Source: Paenibacillus sp. MBLB1832
GTDB lineage: Bacteria; Bacillota; Bacilli; Paenibacillales; NBRC-103111
Direction: 5' to 3'
Length of the DNA: 64,000 nucleotides
Assembly: GCF_032271945.1 (NCBI RefSeq)
Contig: NZ_CP130319.1
Location: 3,429,001-3,493,000, forward strand
Positions 16,848-25,023 of this stretch are shown here, one piece after another. A model generated the notes under the pieces. It saw only the letters and a list, made by a program, of their open reading frames with translations. It was not told where the DNA came from and did not search any database. The position numbers were made by a program, and so were the translations under genes. Within the stretch, counting starts at the first letter, position 1, and every line of letters starts with the position of its first letter.

Positions 16848-17270
16848 TTATGCCTTCTTTTTCTTCAAAGCTAAATACCCACCTAGCAGGGCTACGGGAA
16901 TAATTGCAATAAATCCAACCCATTCATACCATACGGGAATGACATCATTCGTCAGAATGGAATCAAAGCCGATCCCTGCCCCAATAACGCCGATAATAGC
17001 CGCATTAAACAACTCTGCTCGTTTCGCCACTTTTGCCGTAAGATAACTGCCAAGGAAGGTCCAAAACAGACCCACAATGAGTAAAAATAACATAAGAGCC
17101 ACATTAGAATAAATAGCACTAACATCCTGCTCTAGCTCAGGTCGCATCGAGAAATAGAGACTGCCAATCAATCCGGAAGAGATCAATGTCCCGATATTAT
17201 CAACTGCGATACCTAATACAACGGCTAGGAAATGAAACTTTCGTACACTTTTTTGTTCTGTCATAGACAC
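16848..17270 (-). CDS. Four-span membrane protein of unknown function
   Basis: From the GTG at 17270 (AGGAG 7 nt upstream) it is 140 aa; an ATG two codons later is also possible. Four membrane segments are visible (about residues 17-40, 62-84, 93-110, 115-133) and the protein ends in a lysine cluster (LKKKKA). Reminiscent of TIGR04086/YrzE-type small integral membrane proteins but not assigned. Co-directional with the 76-aa gene downstream. Confidence 0.6.
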   Translation of the reverse strand: MSMTEQKSVRKFHFLAVVLGIAVDNIGTLISSGLIGSLYFSMRPELEQDVSAIYSNVALMLFLLIVGLFWTFLGSYLTAKVAKRAELFNAAIIGVIGAGIGFDSILTNDVIPVWYEWVGFIAIIPVALLGGYLALKKKKA

Positions 17271-17353
17271 GTATTCTCTCCTGATCACTTCGATCTACTA
17301 ATCCAATACCTCACTCATAATACCATGTGGCGCCTTCCGTAGCCAGTTTTAAG

Positions 17354-18454
17354 CTATGCCTCTGCCCACCAGGAACTGTTAGGGAACGGAATTACAGAAT
17401 CACCTTGCATGGTAATCGTTTGGCCAATCTGCGGTACTACCATCTCTACGCCAAGCGTCTCTGCAACCTTCGCTGCACGAATAACAGGATCATTCCAGTC
17501 GTGCAAAGCGAGGGTAAAAGCTCCCCAATGAATAGGCAGCATGACCTTCCCTTTTACATCCAAATGGGCCTGAACCGTTTCTTCTGGCATCATATGAATA
17601 TCTGCCCATCGCTCTTCATACTGACCGCATTCCATGAGCGTGAGATCGAAGGGGCCATACTTTTGACCAATTTGTTTAAAATGAGGTGCATACCCGCTAT
17701 CCCCGCTAAAAAAGACGCTTTTACGCTCCCCTTTGATAACCCAAGAGCACCATAAGGTAGCGCCGCGGTCATTAATGCTGCGCCCTGAGAAGTGATTGGC
17801 AGGCGTACAGACTAATTGAAGTCCTTGAAAGTTCAATTCATCCCACCAATCATACTCGGAGATGATGTCCGCGGGAATGCCCCACCGAATTAAATGGCTG
17901 GAAACGCCAAGTGGCACGATGAATTTTGCGACTTTGTGCTTGATTTGCTGGATCGAACCATAATCCAGATGATCATAATGATCATGGGATAATAGTACTG
18001 CATCAATGCTTGGAAGTTGATCTAACTCTATGGGTAAACCGGCGCTATATCGCGGCTTGCCGAACCACGGGAATGGCGATGGTGTTCTGCCAAACATCGG
18101 ATCTAAGAGCAATGTTTTGCCTTCTATGGTTAGCAAGCTGGCCGAATGACCGAACCACGTGACGGTCAATTCTCCTGACGTCGAGAATCGCGGGGCAGCC
18201 ATAGGGAGCGGATCAGCTGGACGTCGACGAGGACTTCCTTTGAGCATATCTCGAAGTATGCCGAGCGTTGCCGAGAAATTCATATTCGTCATCGCAGGAA
18301 TCGGATTTTCAAATTTCCCTTGCTTGTATTGGGGAGATTGCATATAACCGCTTGCAGCAAGCTTTGACGGTTTCCGCCCGAAAACAGGGTACACACGCAT
18401 AAAAACGAGAAACAAAACAATCAACCCAACAATTATTCCGACTGTTACCAACAT
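17354..18454 (-). CDS. Metallo-beta-lactamase-fold hydrolase, NAPE-PLD-like, membrane-anchored
   Basis: 366 aa from the ATG at 18454 (GGAGG 8 nt upstream). An N-terminal membrane anchor (about residues 1-22) precedes a single MBL domain containing the metal motif LSHDHYDHLDYG, later Asp in FFSGDSGYAP and the His in LPIHWGAF. The layout TWFGHSASLLTIEGKTLLLDPMFG is typical of the NAPE-phospholipase-D-like branch. Substrate unknown. Topology suggests the catalytic domain is outside or membrane-bound. Confidence 0.8.
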   Translation of the reverse strand: MLVTVGIIVGLIVLFLVFMRVYPVFGRKPSKLAASGYMQSPQYKQGKFENPIPAMTNMNFSATLGILRDMLKGSPRRRPADPLPMAAPRFSTSGELTVTWFGHSASLLTIEGKTLLLDPMFGRTPSPFPWFGKPRYSAGLPIELDQLPSIDAVLLSHDHYDHLDYGSIQQIKHKVAKFIVPLGVSSHLIRWGIPADIISEYDWWDELNFQGLQLVCTPANHFSGRSINDRGATLWCSWVIKGERKSVFFSGDSGYAPHFKQIGQKYGPFDLTLMECGQYEERWADIHMMPEETVQAHLDVKGKVMLPIHWGAFTLALHDWNDPVIRAAKVAETLGVEMVVPQIGQTITMQGDSVIPFPNSSWWAEA

Positions 18455-18624
18455 TCTCATTGCCTCCAAGCTGTCTCGAGTTCAGTCTGCACGTTGGAAA
18501 TGAGCAGGACTAAGTTGTAATAACGTAACTACCTTCCTTAAGGTTTCAAGAATTCTCACGGTGCCCAATTTACAAATTTATTTGCATGGACAGGGACATG
18601 AGCACAATCAGTCGATTCGCCCAA

Positions 18625-18651
18625 ACATTCCTCAGAAATAGTCATAAGCTA
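18625..18651 (+). promoter_or_regulatory. Sigma-K-like promoter for the YjcZ-like gene
   Basis: AC at 18625-18626 (in AAAC) and CATAAGCTA at 18643-18651 match the sigma-K pattern AC-N16/17-CATANNNTA exactly, 41 bp before the ATG. This fits late mother-cell expression of a spore peptide. Confidence 0.6.
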
Positions 18652-18692
18652 TCTCGAAACACAAACCAAATAACAGTTGGAGGTTGATTTGA

Positions 18693-18785
18693 ATGAGTTG
18701 TGGAGTTGGCGTAGGTACTTCTGCAGCAGCTGTCTTGGTACTTTTCATCTTGTTGGTTATCATCACTAGCGCATTTGTTTGGTAA
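18693..18785 (+). CDS. YjcZ-family hydrophobic spore peptide
   Basis: A 30-aa ORF with GGAGG 9 nt before its ATG. It has a short Gly/Ser/Cys head (MSCGVGVGTSAAA) and one membrane helix with the LVLFILLVII run typical of the YjcZ sporulation peptides. Single gene: sigma-K-like promoter upstream and terminator downstream. The exact role in the spore is unknown in the family. Confidence 0.7.
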   Translation: MSCGVGVGTSAAAVLVLFILLVIITSAFVW

Positions 18786-18805
18786 TCTAAACACTCATAC
18801 AGAGG

Positions 18806-18833
18806 GACTGCCTAGTCATCTAGGCAGTCTTTC
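18806..18833 (+). terminator. Terminator of the YjcZ-like gene
   Basis: A perfect 10-bp stem (18806-18815 with 18820-18829) with a TCAT loop is followed by TTTCTG. Confidence 0.8.
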
Positions 18834-18915
18834 TGACCTTTTCACCCCCATAACAAAAAGGACGCTCAATGAATGAGCGCCTTTCTTGTATAATTATATC
18901 CCGATTCTAACTCTC

Positions 18916-19718
18916 TCAGGAAACCTTATGCTCAATGCGCAATTTATCCGCAACCATGGCAATAAACTCGGAATTCGTCGGCTTTGATTTCGAGATATTA
19001 ATCGTATATCCGAAAATAAAGGAAATGCTGTCGATATTGCCACGCGTCCAAGCGACTTCAATTGCATGGCGAATCGCACGTTTCGACGCGGCTAGGCGTT
19101 GTTTTATATTTTTCAGCAATGGCAGGATAAAGTGTTTTGGTAATGGCACCGAGAATCTCAATATTGTTGTAAACCATTGTAATGGCTTCACGCAAATATT
19201 GATAACCTTTGATGTGTGCAGGAACACCAATTTCATGAATAATACTCGTAATATTGGCATCCAAGTTCTTGCCTTTCGGCATATGCACCACATTTGCTCT
19301 TGGTGCTGAAGACGTCGTTGTTGTTGTCGTAGACGGATTCCCCGCAAGCTGACGTATACGATTGGTAAGGGTTTCCATGTCAAAAGGTTTCAATATGTAA
19401 TAAGAAGCGCCAAGCTGCACGGCTTTCTGCGTTATGTTTCTCTTGACCGAAAGCCGTTAACATAATGATTTTCGGTTGAGAAGGCAGATTCATTTCACGC
19501 ATTTTCTCTAACACGCCAAGTCCATCCAAATGCGGCATGATAATATCTAAAATGAGGACATCAGGAAGCTCACGTTGTTGTTCTAGAAAACGGAGGACCT
19601 CGTTACCATTATACGCAACGCCTACAATTTCCATATCCTCTTGCTCACCAATGAACTCTGAAAGTAAATGAGTAAATTCACGATTATCGTCTGCAAGTAA
19701 CACCTGAATTTTTTGCAA
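18916..19718 (-). pseudogene. spo0A: spo0A with two +1 frameshifts
   Basis: Master response regulator of sporulation. Read with frame changes it gives a near-complete 266-aa Spo0A (B. subtilis has 267): receiver with Asp10/Asp11, phosphoacceptor Asp58 (LILDIIMP) and Thr88, then a linker, then the DNA-binding domain ending [17 protein letters not shown]. Frame 1 runs from the TTG at 19718 to residue 93, where one extra base in 19437-19439 shifts the frame; it would stop at 19380. Frame 2 carries about 118 native residues to an extra base in 19081-19083, inside the recognition-helix sequence [17 protein letters not shown]. Frame 3 finishes the protein. No single frame makes a functional product. 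Pseudogene or assembly error. Confidence 0.92.
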
Positions 19719-19775
19719 CTTAATATCCTCCTTTAGCTACTGAAACAAGTTGGTATTTTCTCTCTTAAGTAAGGT

Positions 19776-19802
19776 ATTCGACACTCCAATTTAAAATCCT
19801 TC
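19776..19802 (-). promoter_or_regulatory. Sigma-H-like promoter (Ps) of spo0A
   Basis: Minus-strand GAAGGATTT (19802-19794), 11-bp spacer, GTCGAAT (19782-19776) matches the sigma-H pattern RNAGGAWWW-N11/12-RNNGAAT. The -10 overlaps an 0A box, as expected for autoregulated spo0A. Confidence 0.75.
19777..19783 (-). promoter_or_regulatory. 0A box 1
   Basis: Perfect TGTCGAA on the minus strand overlapping the sigma-H -10 of spo0A. Confidence 0.8.
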
Positions 19803-19809
19803 TGTCGAA
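19803..19809 (+). promoter_or_regulatory. 0A box 2
   Basis: Perfect TGTCGAA on the plus strand directly upstream of the sigma-H -35 of spo0A. Confidence 0.75.
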
Positions 19810-19844
19810 TATTATTTTTCTTTTCATTTGTTGCAGTTTCTTAT

Positions 19845-19873
19845 ATAATAAAATATTTATCTCCCGTTTCCAA
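19845..19873 (-). promoter_or_regulatory. Candidate vegetative promoter (Pv) of spo0A
   Basis: Minus-strand TTGGAA (19873-19868), 17 bp, TATTAT (19850-19845). It lies upstream of the sigma-H promoter and would give the low vegetative level of spo0A. Confidence 0.5.
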
Positions 19874-19878
19874 CATTA

Positions 19879-19885
19879 TTCGACA
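19879..19885 (-). promoter_or_regulatory. 0A box 3
   Basis: Perfect TGTCGAA on the minus strand just upstream of the candidate vegetative -35. Confidence 0.75.
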
Positions 19886-19935
19886 AAACCCCTATTTACT
19901 CGTCAAGCGTTTGTAGAAAGAGGTTAAAATGAAAT

Positions 19936-19970
19936 AAAGAACCAAAGGCTTAACTCGCCTTTGATTCTTT
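19936..19970 (-). terminator. Terminator overlapping the spoIVB stop
   Basis: A 14-bp stem with one mismatch (19936-19949 with 19957-19970). The 5' arm on the minus strand is made by the last codons of spoIVB, and the tail is TTTATTTCATTTT. Confidence 0.8.
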
Positions 19971-21299
19971 GTAAGCATCATTTGAAGTTGGCCGCAAAAT
20001 AATACCGGAGTCCTGCAGCATCCACTCAATATAGCAGCCATAGCCGCTTGTCGGGTCATTCACGAATACATGCGTGACAGCCCCAATCAATTTACCATTT
20101 TGAATAATCGGAGAACCGCTCATTCCTTGCACAATACCGCCTGTTTTATCTAATAAACGCGGATCTGTAATCTTGATGACCATGCCTTTGGTGCCTGGCA
20201 CATCTTGTTTCGATACATGAACAACTTGAATATCGAACTTCTCTACCTTCTGCCCTTCAAGCACCGTGTAGATTTGTGCGGGACCTTCTTTCACTTCTTC
20301 CGCAAAAGCTACAGGAATCGCCTCTTTTTCTAAGCTGTGATCAGGTGCTGCATACATTTTTCCGAAAATGCCAAATGCCGTATTTCGCTCAATATTGCCA
20401 ATAATTTTACTGTCTTTGTAGAGCGTTGCATGTTTCTCGCCTGGATCGCCTCCGCGGCTCTTCGATATGGAGGTAACGTTTGAATACACGATGTCCCCAT
20501 CGCCAACAATAATAGGTGTCTGCGTGTCCATATCGGTGATAACGTGACCCAAGGCGCCGTACACGCCCTGATCAGGCGCATAGAAGGTCAAAGTGCCAAC
20601 CCCTGCTGCTGAATCCCGAATATACAGCCCCAAACGATACGACTTGTCCACGACATCATAGACGGGCTGCAGCTTTACAACGATTTCTTGATTATTCCGA
20701 AGAATTTGCAATACGAGTGGATTTTTGCTCTCGCCAGACTTGGCCACAAGCTCAGCCACTTTGCTAACATCCTTTGAATCTTTGCCATTAATTTTCGTAA
20801 TGAGATCGCCAACTTGAATTTTGGCTTCTTCCCCTGGTGAAACTTTTTGCTCTGAGGCAACAGTCACTAGATGATGACCTACGACCAAAATACCAGCAGA
20901 CTTAATTTTCACTCCGATGGTCTGGCCCCCTGGGATCACTTTTAAATCAGGTACAACATTGACTTTGACGGTCTTAATCGGGATCGCACCGAACAATTTG
21001 AGTTTCATTTCCGTTTGTCCAGAGTGATCCGATTGTAGAGAAATGGGTTCGTTTAAATTAACTTGAAATGAGTGCTCGGCGTTGCCGTTAACCTTTACAA
21101 TATCCGTATCCTTGACCGTAACCTGGGCGCTGACCGGCATTGTTAATTGAAGCTGCTTCCCTTGACCGCTAAATAAGCGAAGCTCCTGCGGAAAAGAGGC
21201 GAAGCTCTGAAAAGGCGGGGACATACTTACCAAGCAAACGAAGAAGACGAGCAGGAGTCCGAACAATCTTTTTCTTTTGTTGGATTGCACTATCAACAC
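19950..21299 (-). CDS. spoIVB: SpoIVB serine peptidase
   Basis: Forespore-secreted S55 protease that triggers sigma-K activation by cleaving SpoIVFA. 449 aa: an N-terminal membrane/signal segment (about residues 10-33), a PDZ domain (about 125-215, VGDLITKINGKDSKDVSKV), and the protease domain with His in ALGHVITDM and Ser in GMSGSPII. TTG start, AAGGAG upstream; a GTG two codons later has better spacing (10 nt). Sits between recN and spo0A as in all bacilli. Intact, unlike spo0A. Confidence 0.95.
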   Translation of the reverse strand: MLIVQSNKRKRLFGLLLVFFVCLVSMSPPFQSFASFPQELRLFSGQGKQLQLTMPVSAQVTVKDTDIVKVNGNAEHSFQVNLNEPISLQSDHSGQTEMKLKLFGAIPIKTVKVNVVPDLKVIPGGQTIGVKIKSAGILVVGHHLVTVASEQKVSPGEEAKIQVGDLITKINGKDSKDVSKVAELVAKSGESKNPLVLQILRNNQEIVVKLQPVYDVVDKSYRLGLYIRDSAAGVGTLTFYAPDQGVYGALGHVITDMDTQTPIIVGDGDIVYSNVTSISKSRGGDPGEKHATLYKDSKIIGNIERNTAFGIFGKMYAAPDHSLEKEAIPVAFAEEVKEGPAQIYTVLEGQKVEKFDIQVVHVSKQDVPGTKGMVIKITDPRLLDKTGGIVQGMSGSPIIQNGKLIGAVTHVFVNDPTSGYGCYIEWMLQDSGIILRPTSNDAYKESKAS

Positions 21300-21407
21300 G
21301 CTCCTTCATAATTCCTTGAGCCCTGACCAAAACCTCGTCAAATGCGTACCTATAAGTTAACCCCAGACCCCCTCTTTTATAACTGTTAATGATGACTATC
21401 TCTTCAT

Positions 21408-23135
21408 TCAAACCCTTGCTTTCTTATTATTTGCCATGGCAAGCATTTCTCCCGCATGGTGAAGGGTCGTTTCCGTAACTTCTACGCCCCCAAGCATACG
21501 TGCCAGTTCCTCAATCCGACCCGTTTCTGGCATATCATGAACCTTTGTAAAGGTGCGCTCTTGATCCACTTCTTTGCGAATGTAGAAATGCACATCAGCG
21601 AAGCTCGCAACTTGAGGCAAATGCGTAATCGAGAAAACTTGGCAGCTTCGCGATAATACGGACATTTTCTCAGCAATCGCTTGTGCCGCGCGTCCGCTTA
21701 CTCCCGTATCAACTTCGTCAAAAACAAGAACAGGAATTTGGTCAATGCGAGCAAAGATCGCTTTCATCGCCAACATGATCCGAGACAACTCCCCGCCTGA
21801 AGCGATTTTGCTTAATCCTCTTAGCGGCTCGCCTGGATTTGGAGCCATGAGAAACTCCACTTGATCGATACCCTGACGTGAATAGCGGACTTTGTTCCCG
21901 TCGACTTCAATACCGCGATCATCGATGATATGAGCAATTTGCACACGGAACTGCGTTCGTTCCATCTGGAGATCGCGAAGTTCGTGCTCAATTTGTACAG
22001 AAAGATCGTTGGCAATGCCTTTGCGTAAATTGGATAAATCCAGCGCATGAATTCCAAGCTGCTTCTCAACACTCGTCAGCTGTTCCTCTAATTTGCGAAT
22101 GTTCTCATCTTTATTCTCAATTGTGTCCACTTCATCTTTGATCTTATCCAAATAGGCCAAAATTTCTTTAATATTTTCTCCATATTTGCGGCGAAGCGTC
22201 GTAATGCTGTCTAATCGTTGTTCGATGAAATCCAATCGTGCCGGATTAAATTCAATGCCATCGCGATAATCGCGAAGCTGGTAAGCAGCGTCCTCCATTT
22301 GATAAAAGGCAGACTGTGCCTGCTCAAGCAGTGGGCTTAGTTTCGCTGGATCAAGCTGAACGATATCCTGAAGTCGTGATATGGCCTTCCCCGCGGCATC
22401 CAAACCCTTATTCGTGGCATACAAGAAATCGTAAGCCTCTGACGAACTTTGATACAGCTTCTCTGCGTTAGCGAGCTTTCTTTTTTCTTCAGCCAAAGCT
22501 TCATCTTCACCGATTTTCAGCTTGGCCGCTAAGATTTCATCAATTTGGAATCGGTATAAATCCAGCATTTGAAGCGCTTGCTTACTCGTTTCTTGCAAAT
22601 CATTCAGCTCTTTTTGGAGTTTGATATACTGATCATAGCTCGCTTGGTAAGCAGCTTTGGCCGCGGCAATCTCCGCATCACCGAATAAATCCAACGAATG
22701 AATATGCTCTTCAACTTGAAGCAGAGATTGGTGCTCATGTTGTCCATGAATATTGACGAGCCATTCCCCCGTCTTACGCAACATCGTCATATTGACGAGT
22801 TGACCATTGATGCGGCTGGAGCTTTTCCCTGTCGAAGTAATTTCACGCCGAATAATTAAATGCTCACTCGGATCAGCCTCAATCCCGAATGCTGTAAGCG
22901 TCTGCCAAACTGGGTGGGTCGCAGGCAGCTCAAACATCGCTTCTATCTCTGCTTTATCCGCCCCGTACCTAACTAAATCCGAGGAACCTCTACCGCCTAC
23001 AATGAGTGTTAACGCATCTATGATAATCGATTTACCAGCGCCTGTTTCCCCTGTCAAGACATGAAAGCCTGCCTTAAATCGAATATGTACATGTTCAATA
23101 ACAGCCAAATTACGAATCGAAATTTCTGTAAGCAT
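21408..23135 (-). CDS. recN: DNA repair protein RecN
   Basis: SMC-like ATPase acting early in double-strand-break repair. 575 aa from the ATG at 23135 (GGAGG 5 nt upstream; the start five codons earlier lacks a ribosome site). Walker A is GETGAGKS (about residues 30-37), a long coiled coil covers roughly residues 155-370, then the signature LSKIASGGELSR and Walker B LVFDEVDTGVSG. Followed upstream by ahrC with a 15-bp gap. Confidence 0.95.
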   Translation of the reverse strand: MLTEISIRNLAVIEHVHIRFKAGFHVLTGETGAGKSIIIDALTLIVGGRGSSDLVRYGADKAEIEAMFELPATHPVWQTLTAFGIEADPSEHLIIRREITSTGKSSSRINGQLVNMTMLRKTGEWLVNIHGQHEHQSLLQVEEHIHSLDLFGDAEIAAAKAAYQASYDQYIKLQKELNDLQETSKQALQMLDLYRFQIDEILAAKLKIGEDEALAEEKRKLANAEKLYQSSSEAYDFLYATNKGLDAAGKAISRLQDIVQLDPAKLSPLLEQAQSAFYQMEDAAYQLRDYRDGIEFNPARLDFIEQRLDSITTLRRKYGENIKEILAYLDKIKDEVDTIENKDENIRKLEEQLTSVEKQLGIHALDLSNLRKGIANDLSVQIEHELRDLQMERTQFRVQIAHIIDDRGIEVDGNKVRYSRQGIDQVEFLMAPNPGEPLRGLSKIASGGELSRIMLAMKAIFARIDQIPVLVFDEVDTGVSGRAAQAIAEKMSVLSRSCQVFSITHLPQVASFADVHFYIRKEVDQERTFTKVHDMPETGRIEELARMLGGVEVTETTLHHAGEMLAMANNKKARV

Positions 23136-23150
23136 GAACGCCTCCTGCAA

Positions 23151-23600
23151 TTAAGATAATAAAGACATCATTTCATCCACAAAGGTAACGCTATTCTCTT
23201 TCTCGCGACAAATAACCAGTATTGTATCGTCCCCGCAAATGGTACCCATCACGCCATGCCACTCCAAATTGTCGACTAGCGCGCAAATCGTATTCGCTGT
23301 GCCAGGCAAGCATTTCATCACAACCAAATTATTCGTATAGTCGATACTGACGAAATGGTCACTGAGCGCTCTGCGAAGTCTTTGCATTGGATTAAAACGC
23401 TGATCAGCAGGCATGGAATACTTATATCTACCGTCGTCCAACGGCACCTTGATCAAATGCAGCTCTTTGATATCCCTGGAAACGGTCGCTTGTGTAACAT
23501 GAAATCCAGCCGCGCGCAGTTCTTCTACAAGCTCGTCCTGCGTTTCGATTTCATGATTCGTAATAATTTCTCTGATTTTTACATGTCTTTGACCTTTCAT
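23151..23600 (-). CDS. ahrC: Arginine repressor/activator AhrC (ArgR)
   Basis: Arginine-responsive hexameric regulator of arginine biosynthesis and catabolism. 149 aa: an N-terminal winged helix ([20 protein letters not shown] then TVSRDIKEL) and a C-terminal arginine-binding domain with the [12 protein letters not shown] core motif. ATG start. Position beside recN matches bacilli. Likely co-transcribed with recN. Confidence 0.93.
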   Translation of the reverse strand: MKGQRHVKIREIITNHEIETQDELVEELRAAGFHVTQATVSRDIKELHLIKVPLDDGRYKYSMPADQRFNPMQRLRRALSDHFVSIDYTNNLVVMKCLPGTANTICALVDNLEWHGVMGTICGDDTILVICREKENSVTFVDEMMSLLS

Positions 23601-23602
23601 CC

Positions 23603-24049
23603 TTACACCTCTATGTGAAAAGTGATTTTCTTGATTTTGCTTACGGTCATATCGACATATAGGATGCCTTGAGCCTCTGGATACAAGAGGGAATATGGAA
23701 GCAGCATATCCCGAACAGCGCTGCCTGACATCTCTAGCGGCTTTCGCTCTCTTGCCACTTTCACTACAAACACCTGCTCATCCTTTTGTACAAAATAATC
23801 GATAAATAAACGGCTTTCCAACTGTTCTCTCTCGTTAACCGTCATGGTGATGGGAATCTTCGTTTTACCTGCAAGCACATCGAAACCTGCCCCTTCAAGC
23901 AGCTCTACGACGTCGTCTACAGGTACATTCGATTGCTCTGGAATACGTCCCCCGACTCGTTTATTGTTCCAGTTACGCATACGCCAAAAGAGGATAACGA
24001 TCGCACCGATCCCAATTAACAAAATGACGCTAACATCGCCTTGTTCCAT
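23603..24049 (-). CDS. Membrane-anchored protein of unknown function
   Basis: From the ATG at 24049 (GAGG 7 nt upstream) it is 148 aa; an open frame extends 31 codons further but without a ribosome site. One N-terminal membrane helix (about residues 7-24) is followed by a soluble domain ([20 protein letters not shown], later [16 protein letters not shown]). It lies between tlyA and ahrC and its stop is 2 bp from ahrC, so probably in that operon. Family not recognised. Confidence 0.65.
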   Translation of the reverse strand: MEQGDVSVILLIGIGAIVILFWRMRNWNNKRVGGRIPEQSNVPVDDVVELLEGAGFDVLAGKTKIPITMTVNEREQLESRLFIDYFVQKDEQVFVVKVARERKPLEMSGSAVRDMLLPYSLLYPEAQGILYVDMTVSKIKKITFHIEV

Positions 24050-24151
24050 CTCCTCACCTCGCCTATTTATTCGAGAATTCGGAGGGGAAATCCTTTTCAA
24101 GCTAGAAAAAACCCATCTCAGGGCCGCAAAAGGCGTTCTCAAAGATGAGTT

Positions 24152-24982
24152 TTATTTTCCGTGCAATTTCTGTGATGCTTTCACTGTTTCCGCCACAATC
24201 GCTTGCAGGGATGATGCCGCGGCCAACGACTCTTCTTCGACATGACTACTCCAATATGCAAGAAACTCGATATTACCTTCTCCACCTGTGATAGGGGAAT
24301 ACGTAAGACCTTTTAAACGGAAGCCTAGCTCCTCTGCAAAAGAAAGGACGGTTGTCAGGACATCGATATGGACATCTGTATCGCGGACTACGCCCGATTT
24401 GCCCACTTTCTCTCGTCCCGCTTCGAATTGCGGCTTAATCAGAGCAACGACATGACCTTCATTTCCTAAAATCTCTTTCAATGGGGGCAGTATGATCCGC
24501 AGTGATATGAAAGAAACATCAATGCTCGCAAACGTCGGTTTAGGACCAATCAAATCTTCTAATTTCGTATAACGGAAATTCGTGCGTTCCATGACATGGA
24601 CACGCTCATCATTGCGCAGCGACCAATCTAATTGGTTGTAACCGACGTCTACCGCGTAAACAGAAGCTGCGCCATTTTGCAGTGCACAATCTGTAAATCC
24701 GCCTGTTGAAGCGCCAATATCCAACATAACTGCACCTTGCAGGTCGATCTCGAATTGCTTTAACGCTTTCTCCAGCTTAAGGCCGCCGCGACTAACATAA
24801 GGATGAATCGCGCCTTTTACTTTCAGAATAGCCTTGCGACTAATTTTCATACCTGCTTTATCAACCGGCTCTTCATCCGCAAAAACAAGGCCTGCCATGA
24901 TGGCGGCCTTTGCTTTTTCCCTGCTCTCGAAATAGCCCTGCTCCAGCAGAAGTAAGTCTAATCGTTCTTTATCAGATGACAT
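24152..24982 (-). CDS. tlyA: TlyA family rRNA 2'-O-methyltransferase
   Basis: Methylates rRNA 2'-OH groups (in mycobacteria C1409 of 16S and C1920 of 23S). 276 aa: an S4 RNA-binding domain at the N-terminus (RLDLLLLEQGYFESREKAKA), then a FtsJ-type SAM-dependent fold with VMLDIGASTGGFTDCAL and VALIKPQFEAGREKVGK. B. subtilis counterpart is yqxC, between dxs and ahrC, the same place. Confidence 0.9.
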   Translation of the reverse strand: MSSDKERLDLLLLEQGYFESREKAKAAIMAGLVFADEEPVDKAGMKISRKAILKVKGAIHPYVSRGGLKLEKALKQFEIDLQGAVMLDIGASTGGFTDCALQNGAASVYAVDVGYNQLDWSLRNDERVHVMERTNFRYTKLEDLIGPKPTFASIDVSFISLRIILPPLKEILGNEGHVVALIKPQFEAGREKVGKSGVVRDTDVHIDVLTTVLSFAEELGFRLKGLTYSPITGGEGNIEFLAYWSSHVEEESLAAASSLQAIVAETVKASQKLHGK

Positions 24983-25023
24983 ATATCGTGTGTTGCTCCT
25001 ATTCCCATGGAATCATTACGTGC

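Noticed and set aside
19380..19439. Programmed ribosomal frameshifting as the explanation of the spo0A break
   Set aside because: No slippery heptamer or downstream pseudoknot was seen, the shift would be +1-skip twice, and Spo0A is not known to use it.
21169..21411. 80-aa open frame between recN and spoIVB
   Set aside because: It overlaps both genes, has poor composition and no usable ribosome site; a shadow of the spoIVB 5' end.
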